Assembly (NCBI GenBank): GCA_007922225.1
Contig: ML679954.1
Location: 26,144,240-26,208,239, forward strand
Direction of reading: 5' to 3'
DNA length: 64,000 bases
From: Emydura subglobosa
Lineage: Eukaryota; Chordata; Testudines; Chelidae
The notes under the pieces are model-generated. The model did no database searches. It saw only the letters and a list, made by a program, of their open reading frames with translations, and was not told where the DNA came from. Every line of letters begins with the position of its first letter. The first letter of the stretch is position 1. This document shows, one piece after another, positions 24,360 to 36,360 of the stretch. A program made the position numbers and the translations under genes.

Positions 24360-26500
24360 CTACGTTAAAAGGTACATAGAATAATTTCCCTGCTTTAGGA
24401 AAAAGTTATTGACAATGGAAGTTGAACAACGGTTTATTTATATCATGCCAGGAGGTGCCTCTGATTATGCAGATTGCAGAAAAATAGGAAAAAGCTTTAG
24501 TACATTTTGTTTCACACAATACTAGAGCAAACCTTAAGCTCCGTGAATTCTCATAAGGATGAAAATGGAAGTAGATTTGTCTTTGTATAATCTGGTCTGT
24601 CAGATAAGACATGTGGCTTCACAGCTGCTTAGAGTTCTGCTCGCTGTCTCTAGAGGTGTCCTTGTGCTTTCCTATACCCCTGTAGCTTTTCACTCAGTGC
24701 AATTTTGTTTCATTTAGATTTCTGTCTCCCTGTATAAAGGGAAGCTCTTACTTCTGGCTGATGCATTGGTGTGAAGTAAGACAATCAAAGATCTTCTGGG
24801 GTGAAATTCACCCATGGTACAGAAGACCAGCTCAAGGCTCTCTGCACCATTTAAATAATGCAAAGGGACTGTGCAGAAGGACCGCTGCCACACAGAGATG
24901 ATTGTATAACGTCTGCCCACTGCAGAAAAAGTCTCTATGCTGGCCAAGCAGAGACTGGTGCAGAAGGCCACAATAGGGGGCAGTCAGGTTAACTCAGAGC
25001 CTGGTGGCCGAACATCCCCTGTGCAATTGGTGTGGACTCACTTGCCCTGGGTTGGGAGAGTGTGTTTCAGCTCCCCAGCCACTCTGCACAGTACCTGACA
25101 TCAACAGAGTCTTTGGGTCAGGCCCATAAAGCATTTGATCACTCATGCATTAAGACTGTGGTATGGATTTCCCCCTTCATGAATACATGATTTTTGTATC
25201 TTGGGGAAACATATGCTCATCCTTTTTCTCTTTTTCTTCATTAAAAGCCCATGTGCTTCCTCATCCTCACAAGGCATCTGATACAATGTGCCAGGTTTGG
25301 CACTGAAAGATATTTTCCTCTTATAAGGATTTTTGTTTTCCTTCATAGCACAGTGATGTTGCTCTTCTATTTTCCTGATACATTTACTATTCTCCAGTTA
25401 CGGTTTATGTCTACCTTCAGGAAGGAATTACATTCTCATTATTTTACATCCACTTTGCATTGGTGTAATGGACAGTACAAGGAGAACCTATACCATAATG
25501 GAGAACTTACCCGAGGCTGTCTACTTTGTCAGTGCTTCCATTTTTGTTTTGTTTTGCTTTTCAAAAGAAATCCTTAGAGGATAACTATGTGACCATGTAA
25601 ATGGCAGAAGCATGGAGTAGGCATGAAATCAAAGGGAGTTAGGTGCCTTAATACCTTTTAAAAATGTGGGCCTCCATCTCTCTAAAATTTCACGATGCTT
25701 AAATACTTCTGTAATGGGAGCCATCAGAGTATCTTGGATGATAGACATTTTTTTCTCTGTTACTGTAGTGGCTATTCGGATTTTACATATTCATAGGTTC
25801 ATGACAAATTTCAACACAACTTATGGGAACTACCCCATAGCAGCATAGAACTAATTTGATCTTCATGTTCATTCTCATCTCAGGCTTTGCGCTATGGATC
25901 ACATCCTTATCCCTCAAGTTTGGAGTCTCTGGCTCTTAACTCAAAATATTCTTGGGCCAGCTCTCCAGCTGGTATAACCCAGCATATCTCCTAGATCTGA
26001 CCTTTTACGTATATGCTGTCAATATAGTAGTTTTTGCTTAAGTTTTACAACATATTATGAAGAATTTCATCAAGTGGTGGTGAATTCTTTTTGCCTTGTT
26101 CAAATTTGTTAAATTTAATACCACAATGTATCATTTTTCACTATTAAAATATATTTTCAAGGCAGATTCCCTGAACCCCTTTTAATACAAGTCAATGCTG
26201 ATTTTAAATTCCTATCCTTCCTGGCACAAACCTTTGTCCATTATTTGGTCATATCCTTGGATCTCACTTCAAGACAAAGAAGGATTATATTTTTTTCTGG
26301 CATTTCTCAGTGGCTGCTTTACACCTGACCTTCCACACTCCAGGCAGCTGCTATGCACCATGCCAGGTAATGCTCAGAAAAGTTGGAATATGAGCCCTGT
26401 TCATATGCAGCAAAAATTATGCTCGAACCTTTTAGATGCTGAGCACCCTCAACTGCCAATGGGAGACATGCAGCACCTTACAGGCTCATATTCTGTCTTT
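24360..26500. other. Anonymous intergenic sequence
   Basis: No gene was recognised. A half foldback (GGGAGTTAGGTGCCTTAATACC, related to 11218-11293) lies near 25636-25660, and a GC-richer unclassified stretch lies at about 24780-25115. Confidence 0.45.
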
Positions 26501-26504
26501 GCAG

Positions 26505-26665
26505 CCTAAGACTCCATTTCAGCAAAGTGTTTAAGCAGAAATTGAAGTCCATCCTTTTCAGCAAAGCACTTAAGCAAGTACTTAACTTTAAGCACATGCT
26601 TATGTCCCATTACAATCAGTGGGACCATAACACAGGGCTAAGTGAATTGCTGAACGGAGATGAAT
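26505..26665. repeat. Foldback-derived repeat
   Basis: CAGCAAAGTGTTTAAGCAG and CAGCAAAGCACTTAAGCAAG repeat directly. AAGCACATGCTTATG and CCATTACAATCAGTGGGAC add short palindromes typical of reptile foldback elements. Confidence 0.55.
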
Positions 26666-26944
26666 TATTAGGGCTAGTCAAAACACAAAACACTTGCAAA
26701 AATTTAACTAAATTCCTTTTAGGTGTAAATTTGAATGTGGATGCTCTTATTTTGGAACAAACATGGCTACAGTCAACTTAGCACAGGCCAGTAACAAGCC
26801 AATTTTACTTAACTGAATTTGAATCACTTTTATTCCAGAATTAGTGTCTACATACAGACTGGCACTGATATAACTAAATCAGTTGTAATTCATACTTCTT
26901 ATTATTCTGCTGCAAGTTTGTGTGTAAACCAATTCTTATTCGGT

Positions 26945-29280
26945 CTGCTGTAGGCAAACTGTTCTCAGCAACGTCAAAATTTCCAGTAAGTTCTTGGAAT
27001 GTATCAAGGAGGAAGTAACCAGTGGGACAGCCTTTTTAGACTTGATTCTGACCAACTGGGAGGAATTGGTAGCAAATCTGAAGGTGAAAGGCAATTTAGG
27101 TGACAGTGATCATGAAATGATAGATTTCATGATTCGTAGGAAAGGAAGGCATGAGAGCAGCAGAATAAAGATAATGGATTTTAAAATAGCACACTTTAAC
27201 AACTGAGAAAACTGCTAGATAACGGCCCATGGGAAGAAAATGTAAGGGAAAAAGGAGTTCAAGAGAGCTGGCAGTTCCTCAAGGAGACACAACTGCAAAC
27301 TATTTGGATGCAAAGGAAAGATAAAAAGGATAGTAAGAGGCCAATATGGCTCCATCAGGAACTCTTTAATGACCTGAAAATCAAAAAGGAATTCTATAAA
27401 AAGTGGAAACATGGTCAATTTGATAAGGAGGAATACAAAAGAACAGCACAGATATATAGGGACAAAATCAGAAATGCTAAAGCACAAAATAAGTTAACTG
27501 TCAAGGGACATAACAGGCAATAAGAAGAGGTTCTTTAAATACATTAGGAGTAAGAGAAAGATGATGGAAAGTGTAGGTTTCTACTTAGTGGGGAAGGTGA
27601 GCTAATAACTGATGACATCATGGAAGCTGAGGTGCTTAATGCCTATTCTGCTTCAGTCTTCACTAAAAAAGTGAATGGTGACCAGATACTCCACACAATT
27701 AATATTATCAACTGGGGAAGAAACTCAAGCCAAAATAGGGAAAGAACAGATTAAAGACTATTTAGATATGTTAGAGGTATTAAAATTGGCAGGTTTTGAT
27801 GAAATTCATCCTAGGGTACTTAAGGAACTAGCAGAAGCAATCTTAGAGCGATTTGCAATTATCTTTGAGAACTCCTTGAGACGGGAATGGTCCAAGAAAA
27901 CTGGAGAAGGGCAAATATAGTACCTATATATAAAAGAGAACCAGGAGGACCCAGATGATTATAGACCAATCAGAGTAAGTTCAGTACTGAAAGATACTGG
28001 AGCAAATTATTAAAAAATCAATTTGCAGGTACTTGGAAGACAATAGGGTTATAAGGAATAGCCATCATAGATTTGTCAAGAACAAATCATGTCGAACCAA
28101 CTTAATTTTCTTCTTTGATAAGGTTATTGACCTAGTGGTTGTGGGGGAAGCAGTAGATGTGATGTGCCTTGCTTTTAGTTTCGCTTTTGACACAGTTTCA
28201 CCTGCCATTCTCATAAGCAAACTAGGGAAATGTGGTCTAGATGAAATTACTGGGGAGGTACACAACTAGTTGAAAGAATGTATTCAAAGAATAGTTATCA
28301 ATGGTTTGCTTCCACATTGGGAGGGTGTATCCATTGGGTCCTGCAATCACTCCTGGGTCCAATACTATGCAATATTTTCGTTAATGAATTGGATAATGGA
28401 GTAGAGAGTATGCTTGGAAAATTTGCAGGTGACACCAAGTGGGGAGGGGTTGCAAGCTCTTTGTAGGACAGATATAAATTTAGAAAGACCTTGATAGACT
28501 GGAGATTTGGTCTGAAATCAGCAAGATGAAATTCAGTAAAGGCAAGTGCAAAATACTTCACTTAGGAAGGAAAAATCAAACGCATAACTACAAAAGGGGG
28601 AATAACTGTTTAGGTGGTTGTACTGATGAAAAGGATCTGGGGATTATAGTGGACCACAAACTGAATATGAGTTGTCAATCTGATGCAGCTGCAAAAAAAG
28701 GCTAATATGATTCTGTAGTGTATTAACAGGAGTGTTGTATGTAAAACACAGGAGGTAATTGTCCCACTGTACTCAGCACTGGTGAGGCCCCAGCTGGAGT
28801 ACTGTGTCCAATTCTGGGCACCACAATTTAGAAAAGATGGGGACAAATTGGAAGGAGTCCAGACCAGAGCAACAAAAATGATAAAAGGTTTAGAAAACCT
28901 GACCTGTGAGGAAAGGTTAAAAAAACTGGGCATGTTTAGTTTTGAGAAGAAGACTAATGTGGGGGAAGCGAGACCTGATAACAATCTTCCAGTTTGTTAA
29001 GGGACGTTATAAAGAGGACAGTGATCAACTGTTCTCCATGACCACTGAAGGTTGAACAAGAGGTAATGGGATTAATCTTCATCCAGGGACATTTAGGTTA
29101 GATATTACGGGAAACTTTCTAATTATTAGGGTAGTTCACTGGAAGCTTTTAAAAACAGGTTGGACAAACACCTGTTAGGGATGGTCTAGGTTTATTTGGT
29201 CCTGCCACAGCACAAGGGGCTGGCTTGATGACTTCTCCAGGTCCCTTCCAGCCTTACATTTCTATGATTTTATAGTTCTT
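26945..29280 (+). mobile_element. CR1 LINE, from the end of the endonuclease domain to the 3' terminus
   Basis: The longest CR1 here, about 2.3 kb. The C-terminal endonuclease motif SDHEMI is at about 27102-27119. The linker is at 27300-27520, and reverse transcriptase palm segments lie at 27780-28480 (AFDTVS near 28182, a degenerate FAGDT in place of FADDT near 28424). The C-terminal [11 protein letters not shown] region is near 28789, and the 3' end ATTTCTATGATTTTATAG is at about 29258-29275. Many stops and frameshifts, and a lost catalytic Asp, mark it as inactive. Confidence 0.9.
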
Positions 29281-29294
29281 TATGGATGTGCACA

Positions 29295-29539
29295 ATGTGA
29301 AGGGGGAGGGCCCAGCCATCATGGGGGCTGCTGCAGCACCACGGCTTCTGTTGTGGCCAATCTCTGGAGTCCTAACCCTGTGCAAAGTTCATTTGCCTGG
29401 GTTGTGTATTGGGGGACAGTTTTGTCCCCAAGAGCGCACAAATAAATAACTGAATGACTTGCCAACAGCTTCAGCCAGTGTTATTTTAAGTTTATTCTGT
29501 AATAATAATGATTTAGTGTGTAAATCTGTCAGAAAAGTC
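29295..29539 (+). repeat. 245-bp direct repeat, copy 1 (upstream of the candidate exon)
   Basis: It begins ATGTGAAGGGGGAGGGCCC and ends CAGAAAAGTC. It matches 30210-30454 at a constant offset of 915 with no gaps and 3 mismatches that I could count. It lies between the 3' end of a CR1 and the acceptor of the 29569 exon. Confidence 0.95.
29334..29344 (+). promoter_or_regulatory. REST/RE1 left-half-like motif
   Basis: CAGCACCACGG equals the left half of the RE1 consensus. The right half is not recognisable. The motif is repeated in the second copy at 30249-30259. Confidence 0.25.
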
Positions 29540-29568
29540 ATACACAATGTGCTTTATTTTCTTCACAG

Positions 29569-29643
29569 GTGAACATGATTTCAAACAGCAGGCATCAGAC
29601 TCAGAGAAATGACACAATTTTACCATGCTTCATAGTAGTTGAG
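29569..29643 (+). CDS. PLPPR5: Candidate alternative upstream first coding exon of PLPPR5 with a PLPPR1-like N-terminus
   Basis: Seen: a pyrimidine-rich tract ending in CAG at 29566-29568, then GTGAAC, an ATG at 29575 (A at -3), 23 open codons and a GAG|GTAAGA donor at 29643/29644, phase 0. The peptide begins MISNSRHQTQRND and ends TILPCFIVVE. Human PLPPR1, from memory, begins with residues including NNTQR and ends its pre-helix segment IIPCFIFVE just before LVIMAG. PLPPR5 has MVIMAG at the same point, preceded by an acceptor-like AG at 52947-52948 that is also in phase 0. Inference: splicing 29643 to 52949 gives a second PLPPR5 isoform with a longer first membrane helix. The strong acceptor suggests a noncoding exon further upstream, perhaps outside the window. 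Alternatives are a decayed ancestral exon or chance, but homology, two splice sites and phase agreeing make chance unlikely. The coding part is 29575-29643. Confidence 0.72.
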
Positions 29644-29679
29644 GTAAGAAAACACTTGAGATACATTGAAAAGTACCAG

Positions 29680-29900
29680 TAGCTAAGGCTGTAGACAAAG
29701 GTTTAGGAGACCAAGGTCTTATTCCAGAAGCTCTGTATGGAAACTTGGGGGAAATCACCTGACCTTTCCGTGCCTGTGTCTCCTCATATATAAAATGTGG
29801 CTAATGTGGATTATTTTGCAAAGGGCTTTGAGACGCATGATCAAAAGCACTATTATACAATAATTATACTCTACTATATAAATACTAAGTATTATTATTA
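29680..29900 (+). repeat. MIR-like SINE
   Basis: AAATCACCTGACCTTTCCG, TCCTCATATATAAAATGTGG and AAGGGCTTTGAGACGC follow the MIR core and tail, and it ends in ATTATTATTA. It starts just after the candidate exon's donor. Confidence 0.65.
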
Positions 29901-30209
29901 CTATTCTTCATCATCAAAGGGCAGTGCATGTGTTGAACAGCTGTAACTTTTATTTTAAGCAAGAGAGGGGAGAAATATGTAATATTTGAGCTCCCAGTGT
30001 AGAGCTGAGCAGGCTGATGAAAAGGTTTGCTAGCTGCTTCAACATTCTTTCTGAAAACCCCATTTCACTTCTCTCATTTTTCCAGGAGCAGAAATTTGTT
30101 CAATCACAGTATCATCAAAGACATGATAGGGCATAAATGATATATTTGCTTTTACTGCAGAGGGATTTAGGAAAGGGCTAAGGGATGCGGATCAACCAGC
30201 CACATCCCT

Positions 30210-30454
30210 ATGTGAAGGGGGAGGGCCCAGCCATCATGGGGGCTGCTGCAGCACCACGGCTTCTGTTGTGGCCAATCTCTGGAGTCCTAATCCTGTGCAA
30301 AATTCATTTGCCTGGGTTGTGTATTGGGGGACAGTTTTGTCCCCAAGAGCGCACAAATAAATAACTGAATGACTTGCCAACAGCTTCAGCCAGTGTTATT
30401 TTAAGTTTATTCTGCAATAATAATGATTTAGTGTGTAAATCTGTCAGAAAAGTC
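30210..30454 (+). repeat. 245-bp direct repeat, copy 2 (downstream of the candidate exon)
   Basis: Near-identical to 29295-29539. The flanks differ sharply on both sides, so the shared unit is exactly this segment. No obvious target-site duplication flanks it. Confidence 0.95.
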
Positions 30455-30539
30455 TCCTTCTCCAGAAGGTGATAAATCAATAATTTCTTGACTGCTAGAA
30501 TATGTCTGACTGGAGACAAATACACATAATCTTATGTGA

Positions 30540-30790
30540 AGGGTTACATGTCTTTTTGTGCCCCTTGGGGGCAGAGGGAACTTTATGCCCTGCCACACTC
30601 CACCCTGGGCATTTCCTAGCACCAATTCCTAGTTACTCAGGCAGTGGCTGGGATTTGTGGGGTTAATTCCCAGCCAGGGTACATAGGCAGCTCAGAGAGT
30701 CACTCCCAGCTGGTTTTTAACAGGTGCAGCTGAGCCTGTTTAAGTCCAGCTGAGCTTATATAAGGCTCTACTTTCTAAAGCCAGAGAAGA
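30540..30790 (+). repeat. Unclassified block with TATA-like site (possible LTR)
   Basis: A GC-richer segment with short direct repeats (CCAGCTGAG, CAGCTGAGC) and TTATATAAGG at about 30756-30765. It may be an LTR with its own promoter. No coding sequence is attached. Confidence 0.35.
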
Positions 30791-32069
30791 AATGATGTGG
30801 TGTTGGTTAGTAGTTAAAGTAGGGAGTTCTGCAGATAGATAATCCCTCCTCTAGTTAGTTTCTATTGTTGAGTTTACTCCAGATAAAGATGTATGGAAGG
30901 AAGGGAACTAGCATTCTTGTTACCATTTCACTAACCCATGACTTTTTCATAGGTAGTAGCTAGGATCAGGAGGAAAAGAATTATACTGCTTATACTGGTT
31001 TAAATTTAGGGCATACTGAAGGGAATTGTTGTTGGTACTATAAAGTGGAATAAGATCTCTCCTTTCCTGAGATTCCGCTCCCATGCTTAGGCCAAACTTT
31101 CTGCTACTGTAATACTCCACTCTGTCTTGGCAGTATTTTTGTATACCTGGTTATTTAAAAACTGGGGGCAGGGAAACAAAAGTAGCCTTAAAGTACTCTA
31201 AGGGCTTTTTTATCTCGCTTTTCAGTGAGGTTCTATGTTTTCTGAGACCTAATCATGTTTAGACTGAACTTGTTCGGTTTACCAGAAAAAAAAAATTGAC
31301 TTAAAAAAAATGCTAGCCTGCAAACTTCCTTTGATCTGAAAGACAATCTGGGCTCTACGCTATACTTTTAGCAATCTTTTAGCACAAAAGATGTTAATGC
31401 AACTGTAAAGTTGAGAAGCCAAATTCTGTCATACAATTCCAGAAGTTATAGTTTCTCTTGCAATGCTGACTCAATCATTTTATACATCAGAGGGATATTA
31501 AGACATCTTAATAAGCTAGTCAATAATATATTAAAGTTTATACTTCACAAGAAAAACATGAAAAGGAAATTCTAAATATGTGCATTAATGCTCTGCAGCA
31601 GTTGTGACAAAATGTAACTTAAGGACCTTTCTGTGCATGATTATTCTCCAGTCAAACAGGTGCAAATCAGGAACTTAGTGGGGTTACACAGCTAACAAAC
31701 CAGTGCAATTCAGAAGAGAATCAGGTTTATGACTTAAAGTGCTTGATTTTTCTCAGCATGAAGGTTATACTAATAGATTATGCAGTGTAACTTTCCTGGG
31801 GCCTTTTGGCTTTTTTAATAGGGAAAAATCCAGAAGTGCATGTCTTCTGGAGCTTACAGGCTCTTCTGGCTTTGCTGATAAAGTTCAAAAATACTTTGGA
31901 CTGGAACTTTTGGGCTAGTAAAATAGACAAGCTCCACCTGATTTACAAATAGAGCTCAAATGTTCCCTGAATGGCATTGCACTTGCAGTATTTGTGATGG
32001 ATTAGATGATTAACAGAATTACTCCTACAGTCCTGTGGAGTTCAGGGAGCTCTGGACCTATTTGACTTT

Positions 32070-32280
32070 TGGAGATAATTAAATGCACCTTTAATTCAAC
32101 CATCCTTAACTGAAGCCTGCTTATCACTACCATCATTAATAGAGACTGTTTTAACTAAGTTGTCATTTAATGAAGTATACATCATTAAAACACACATCCT
32201 TAAATTAACTGTCCCTATCTGAGATCCTTAAAATAGCCATCCTTAATTGAGATGTCCTTAAATAGGTGTCTGTAGCACAG
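32070..32280. repeat. Degenerate repeat of an ATCCTTAA-type motif
   Basis: CCATCCTTAA, ATCATTAA, ACATCCTTAA, GATCCTTAA and TGTCCTTAA recur every 15-40 bases, with GAGATG-like spacers. Confidence 0.5.
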
Positions 32281-32564
32281 CTGTCCAAAGTGCCTTCTGG
32301 AAACATTCTTCTAACTATTCCAAAGCACATGCATAAAATGGCTTAGTTTAAAGTCCAATGCTCACTTTCACAGGCTTGGGGCTTAAATGTTCATACCATG
32401 AAAAATATTGAACCAGTACTGCTGGACAGGCCAAATGTGAAGTTTCTAGCTTTTATCTGTTTGAGTAATATTAGTGCAAAGTATCTGATTGGAATCAATG
32501 GGGAAACTATTTTTTTCACCTCAGTCATATACCTTTAAAAGTTGCTAGACTTATTTTTCTCCTT

Positions 32565-32588
32565 TATATATATATATATATATATATA
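32565..32588. repeat. (TA)n microsatellite
   Basis: A 24-base TA run. Confidence 0.95.
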
Positions 32589-34639
32589 GGCTAGAATTTG
32601 ACCTTAACTTTGACAGTCACTGCTTGCAAACACGGTAATGAATGTGTCAGAATATTGATTTTACTATTTGTAAGTCAGATGGTAGATCTACATTCTGCAA
32701 CTCCCTATCTAAATTTCAGGAAATCTTACATCAGTGCACTTGGGACATAGGCTTCTCAGAATAGAGCCCTACACTCTGTTTGGTCCTGATGATGGGATTA
32801 CTTTTTCAGTTTTGATCTTGTGGATAGTTTTGTGTAGCCATAGAGTGATGGTCTTTTTTTTATGTTCCTCAAGAGATTCTGACATGATATATATCTTGCT
32901 TTGGTTATGCATTCTGCAGAGCTCTTCATGCAATTGTTTTCCATTGAATCTTAAGTTTTCTCATAGCTGAGCACCAAAATGACTTGAATAATTTACAGCT
33001 GATTCAACAGTATGAAGTCAGTCTTATTCTTTACTTTACCCTTTGGGCTTTTCAGTATTTATTTTCTGTCTAGGAAAGGTATTTACAATTTACTACTCAA
33101 AAAATTGCCACATCCTACCAGTTTTTCCTCTCCTACTCCTCCCACCCCACTACCAGTACCTACATAACCTATTAACTGTTTCATAAATCTGACCAGTGGG
33201 TACTTTTACATAAGATGCAGTAACTAGTCATAACAAATTAGTACAACTGCTGCTCACTCACTCTATCAGTGATATTGGTAAATGAACAATAAAGTAAACA
33301 GAAAAGCCTGTTAGTATGAAGCTCTGTTATAAACACCCATCACTGCCATGCATTGCATGCCTTTAAAGAGCTTACATCATGGCTGAACAGCAGGGCAGGA
33401 CAAAGAAATTATTTTATACAATTGAAATTGCAAGGATTTATAATTAGAATTTAGGAAAAACCTATTTATTTAAACAAACATACAAAAACTGACACAAAAA
33501 AAAAACCCTTGATTTTTTTTAGTGGCCTCATCTGGCTGGGGCCTTTATTCACATGAAAGGTGACACCCCCAGTGCCTCTGATCATCTTTCTGGGTCATTG
33601 GTTCAATTCATACTCAGGGGAAGTATACCACCTACTGAATCTCCAGCAACATTTCCTGCAGTATCTAAGGTTTTCTTAAATATCTTGTATCCAAATACTA
33701 ACTGGATCCAACCTTATTTAGCTTTTGAGTTCTGATGGGATCACAGCCCAGAAGGCAGGATTGCTGAAGAAAGGTGTGGAGTACTGGATCTTGTGACACA
33801 GGAAGAAGCGATGAGTACTTTAGGCAGATCACATTACTGATCTAATTGCAAAACCGTGCACCAAAGGAGTTTTATTGCTAGGCCATCAAAAATCCTATTT
33901 GGATCTGGTATCTGGAACATTTAACAAGGAGCACTCAGAGAAATACATTCTTAGAAATTGAATATTTCTCCTCCATGGCCATAATTCCTACTTTCATGAG
34001 ATGAAAGCAATAGCCTATAGCCTGTTGTTTTTTGTTTTTTAACCCAAGTCTTTTGTACCACATTACTATATGCTGATGCTGCAGTAATCACCTAGATTGC
34101 TTAGCAGACTGCATTATTTAAACTTATTGCTGGATAGACTACTTTGTTAAAAAGGAGGAAAAAAGTAGAATGATTCACTACTAATTTCAATAATTTATTT
34201 TGGTACAGTTTTTGTATTTAAAAAGTTATATAAGGCAATCAGTCTTCTATTAGTCATTGGATAGGAACAATACATTATTAGAAAACAAAGCCAATGGTGT
34301 TTGGGATTTCCATTTTTAGAAATAGCAACAAATTATTTTTGGCAATGAACTGAAAAATTAAGCGTCCAAGCACATCTAATGTGGAGATAAATATCCATGA
34401 AGATTTCAGCACTAATCATTCACTGAGAGCAATGCAACTATAAAAGGAAAAGAACTGATGCTGATAAAAAATGCTAATCACATTTTTTTGTCTTCTCCTG
34501 ACAAGACAAGCACTGGAAAACTTCCACTTCTTTGAAAACAGAAAATACCAATAAAGTAGGATCATTCAGTGAATGCTCTTTATTTTTAGAGCAATTGTCA
34601 TATGCAATTCTCCAATTTGGCTTTTGTAAGCTAGTTGGT

Positions 34640-36360
34640 GTTACCAGTTTTGCCCGTCCCCATAGGGTATGCTCATTTATTAGGGTTACCTTCCTGTAAG
34701 GGGTGTGATTATAGGGGTATGATTAGGGTTACCTTCCCAGAAGGAGTGTGATTCTAGGGGTGTGATTCTATTAATGTACTGCTTGTGTTACTTGTGTGTT
34801 CATATGGCTACAAGTCCCCTCCCAATGCAGCTATCCTGCAGGACCTAAGGTTTTCAGGGCTGGGTTCCTCCAGCACCAGATTCAAATAAACCTCCCCCCC
34901 CCCCACACACACACATTTCAGATTAACCAAGTGTGTCTGAGCGGACTGGGCTGTCAGCACTCTCAGCTGATCACTTATGTGTCCCTGAACTCAGCAGGCT
35001 GGGTGACACAGCACTTTCAGTGACCACCCTTATATGACCCTTTGCCACGCACCAGAATAGAGCACACTTCTTGAGCAGGCTGGGTCCAAACAGCACTTTT
35101 TGGCTGCCCCTCTTATTTGCCCCTGGACTCTGTAGGCTAGGCAGAGCAGCACTTCTCAACTGTCCCCTTCATATGCCCCTTTACACCACAATTGTTCTAG
35201 CAGTAACCCCCTTGATGAGCAAATCCCATAGGATTTTTGGGCACTCCAGGGATCTTTGGCTTAGGTAAAGAAGCGTGGCTGCAGAGAAATATAGGGATGC
35301 CAAGAACACAAAGGAGTAAAATAAAGTTTGGAGAGAGAGAGCGAGAGTGGCAACCAGCTTGATTATAACAGTTATTTTATTGCTAGGTATATAAAACTTA
35401 TGATACTAATAGTAATATCATACAAGGAGAGAAAAACAATCAAATGCTTTTACAATACTACACAATTACAATTGGGGTATTGGAGAAAGCTATTCCAGGC
35501 TTGATTACAAATGTAGAATTTTATACCCGGACTGAGAGGGAGTGTGTGTGTGTTGGGGGAAGGGGAAATGGGGGGAGAGGGGGTCTCACCACTCTGTGTA
35601 GCTCAGAGGTTCCCAGGAGACAGTCTGGTCAGTTTAGGGTCTGGAGCGCTTTGAGACAGGCAGAGCCCCCAACACAATCAGTCAGGGAGAGGGGAAGTTC
35701 CAGTGGGACTGATGCAGCATTTTGGAATCAAGCATCAGAACAGAAGTTTGAACTTTGGTAGGGGGTTTTTGTAGACATCAGGTTTGTTTATGGATAAACA
35801 ATGTCTGGGCAAAAGGAGCTGATCATTCCTGGGTATAGGCAGTTTTCCTTGAAAGAGCTCACAATGCAATCAGGATTCAGTGTTTTACATATTAATAACT
35901 AGAATGGTCTGATAACTGCAGAGCAGGATGTGCACAGGTGTGAGTTCATTTACATCAAGAGCAGAGATCTCCCAACATACAGTGCGTCCCTGCTTTGCAG
36001 TCCCAGAGTTCGGTGCGGTCCCTGCTTTACCCATCCCAGAGTTCAGTGCGTGTTCCATCTTCCATGTAGATGAGGCTTCTGTTCTCCATTCGATGTGCTA
36101 ATTGAGATGCCTCCTTTTTACATCTTTGATGTAGATGAGGTATGGGGAGTTGCATCACCCTTGATGGGAGAGTTTTAGTTGTGTCTTCCACTTCCTTTTC
36201 ATACTGAGATGCCTTTGGTTTCTGTTTCAAGCAGCCTTTGGTTTCTGGTTCAAGCAGGGGCTGTGGGGGGACAGGGGGTTTCAGGTGAGCCAGAGAGAGT
36301 TGGGGTTTTGCACCCTGGTTCCCCAAGAACACAGAGTTGCCAGGTAACATTGGACCCTAG
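34640..36360 (-). mobile_element. LTR-like composite block
   Basis: A compositionally distinct block with many internal near-duplications: AGGGTTACCTTCC at about 34684 and 34726, TCCCAGAGTTC at about 36001 and 36034, and CTTTGGTTTCTG at about 36212 and 36236. TTTTATTGCTAGG near 35371 could be a reversed poly(A) signal. The ends are not defined, and no retroviral reading frame was found. Confidence 0.35.
34894..34915. repeat. Poly(C)/(CA)n tract
   Basis: A run of C is followed by CACACACACACA. Confidence 0.9.

Larger units (their letters stand above)
30790..34630. other. Anonymous sequence
   Basis: AT-rich sequence. Apart from the degenerate array at 32.07-32.28 kb and a TA run at 32.57 kb, nothing was recognised. 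Confidence 0.45.

Noticed and set aside
29295..30454. The 245-bp repeats as the two LTRs of one retroelement
   Set aside because: There is no primer-binding site after copy 1, no polypurine tract before copy 2, no target-site duplication and no element coding sequence between them. The interval holds the exon and a MIR-like SINE instead.
36027..36350. A reverse-strand frame of 107 residues
   Set aside because: It lies in an LTR-like block with local duplications, and its composition is not protein-like.
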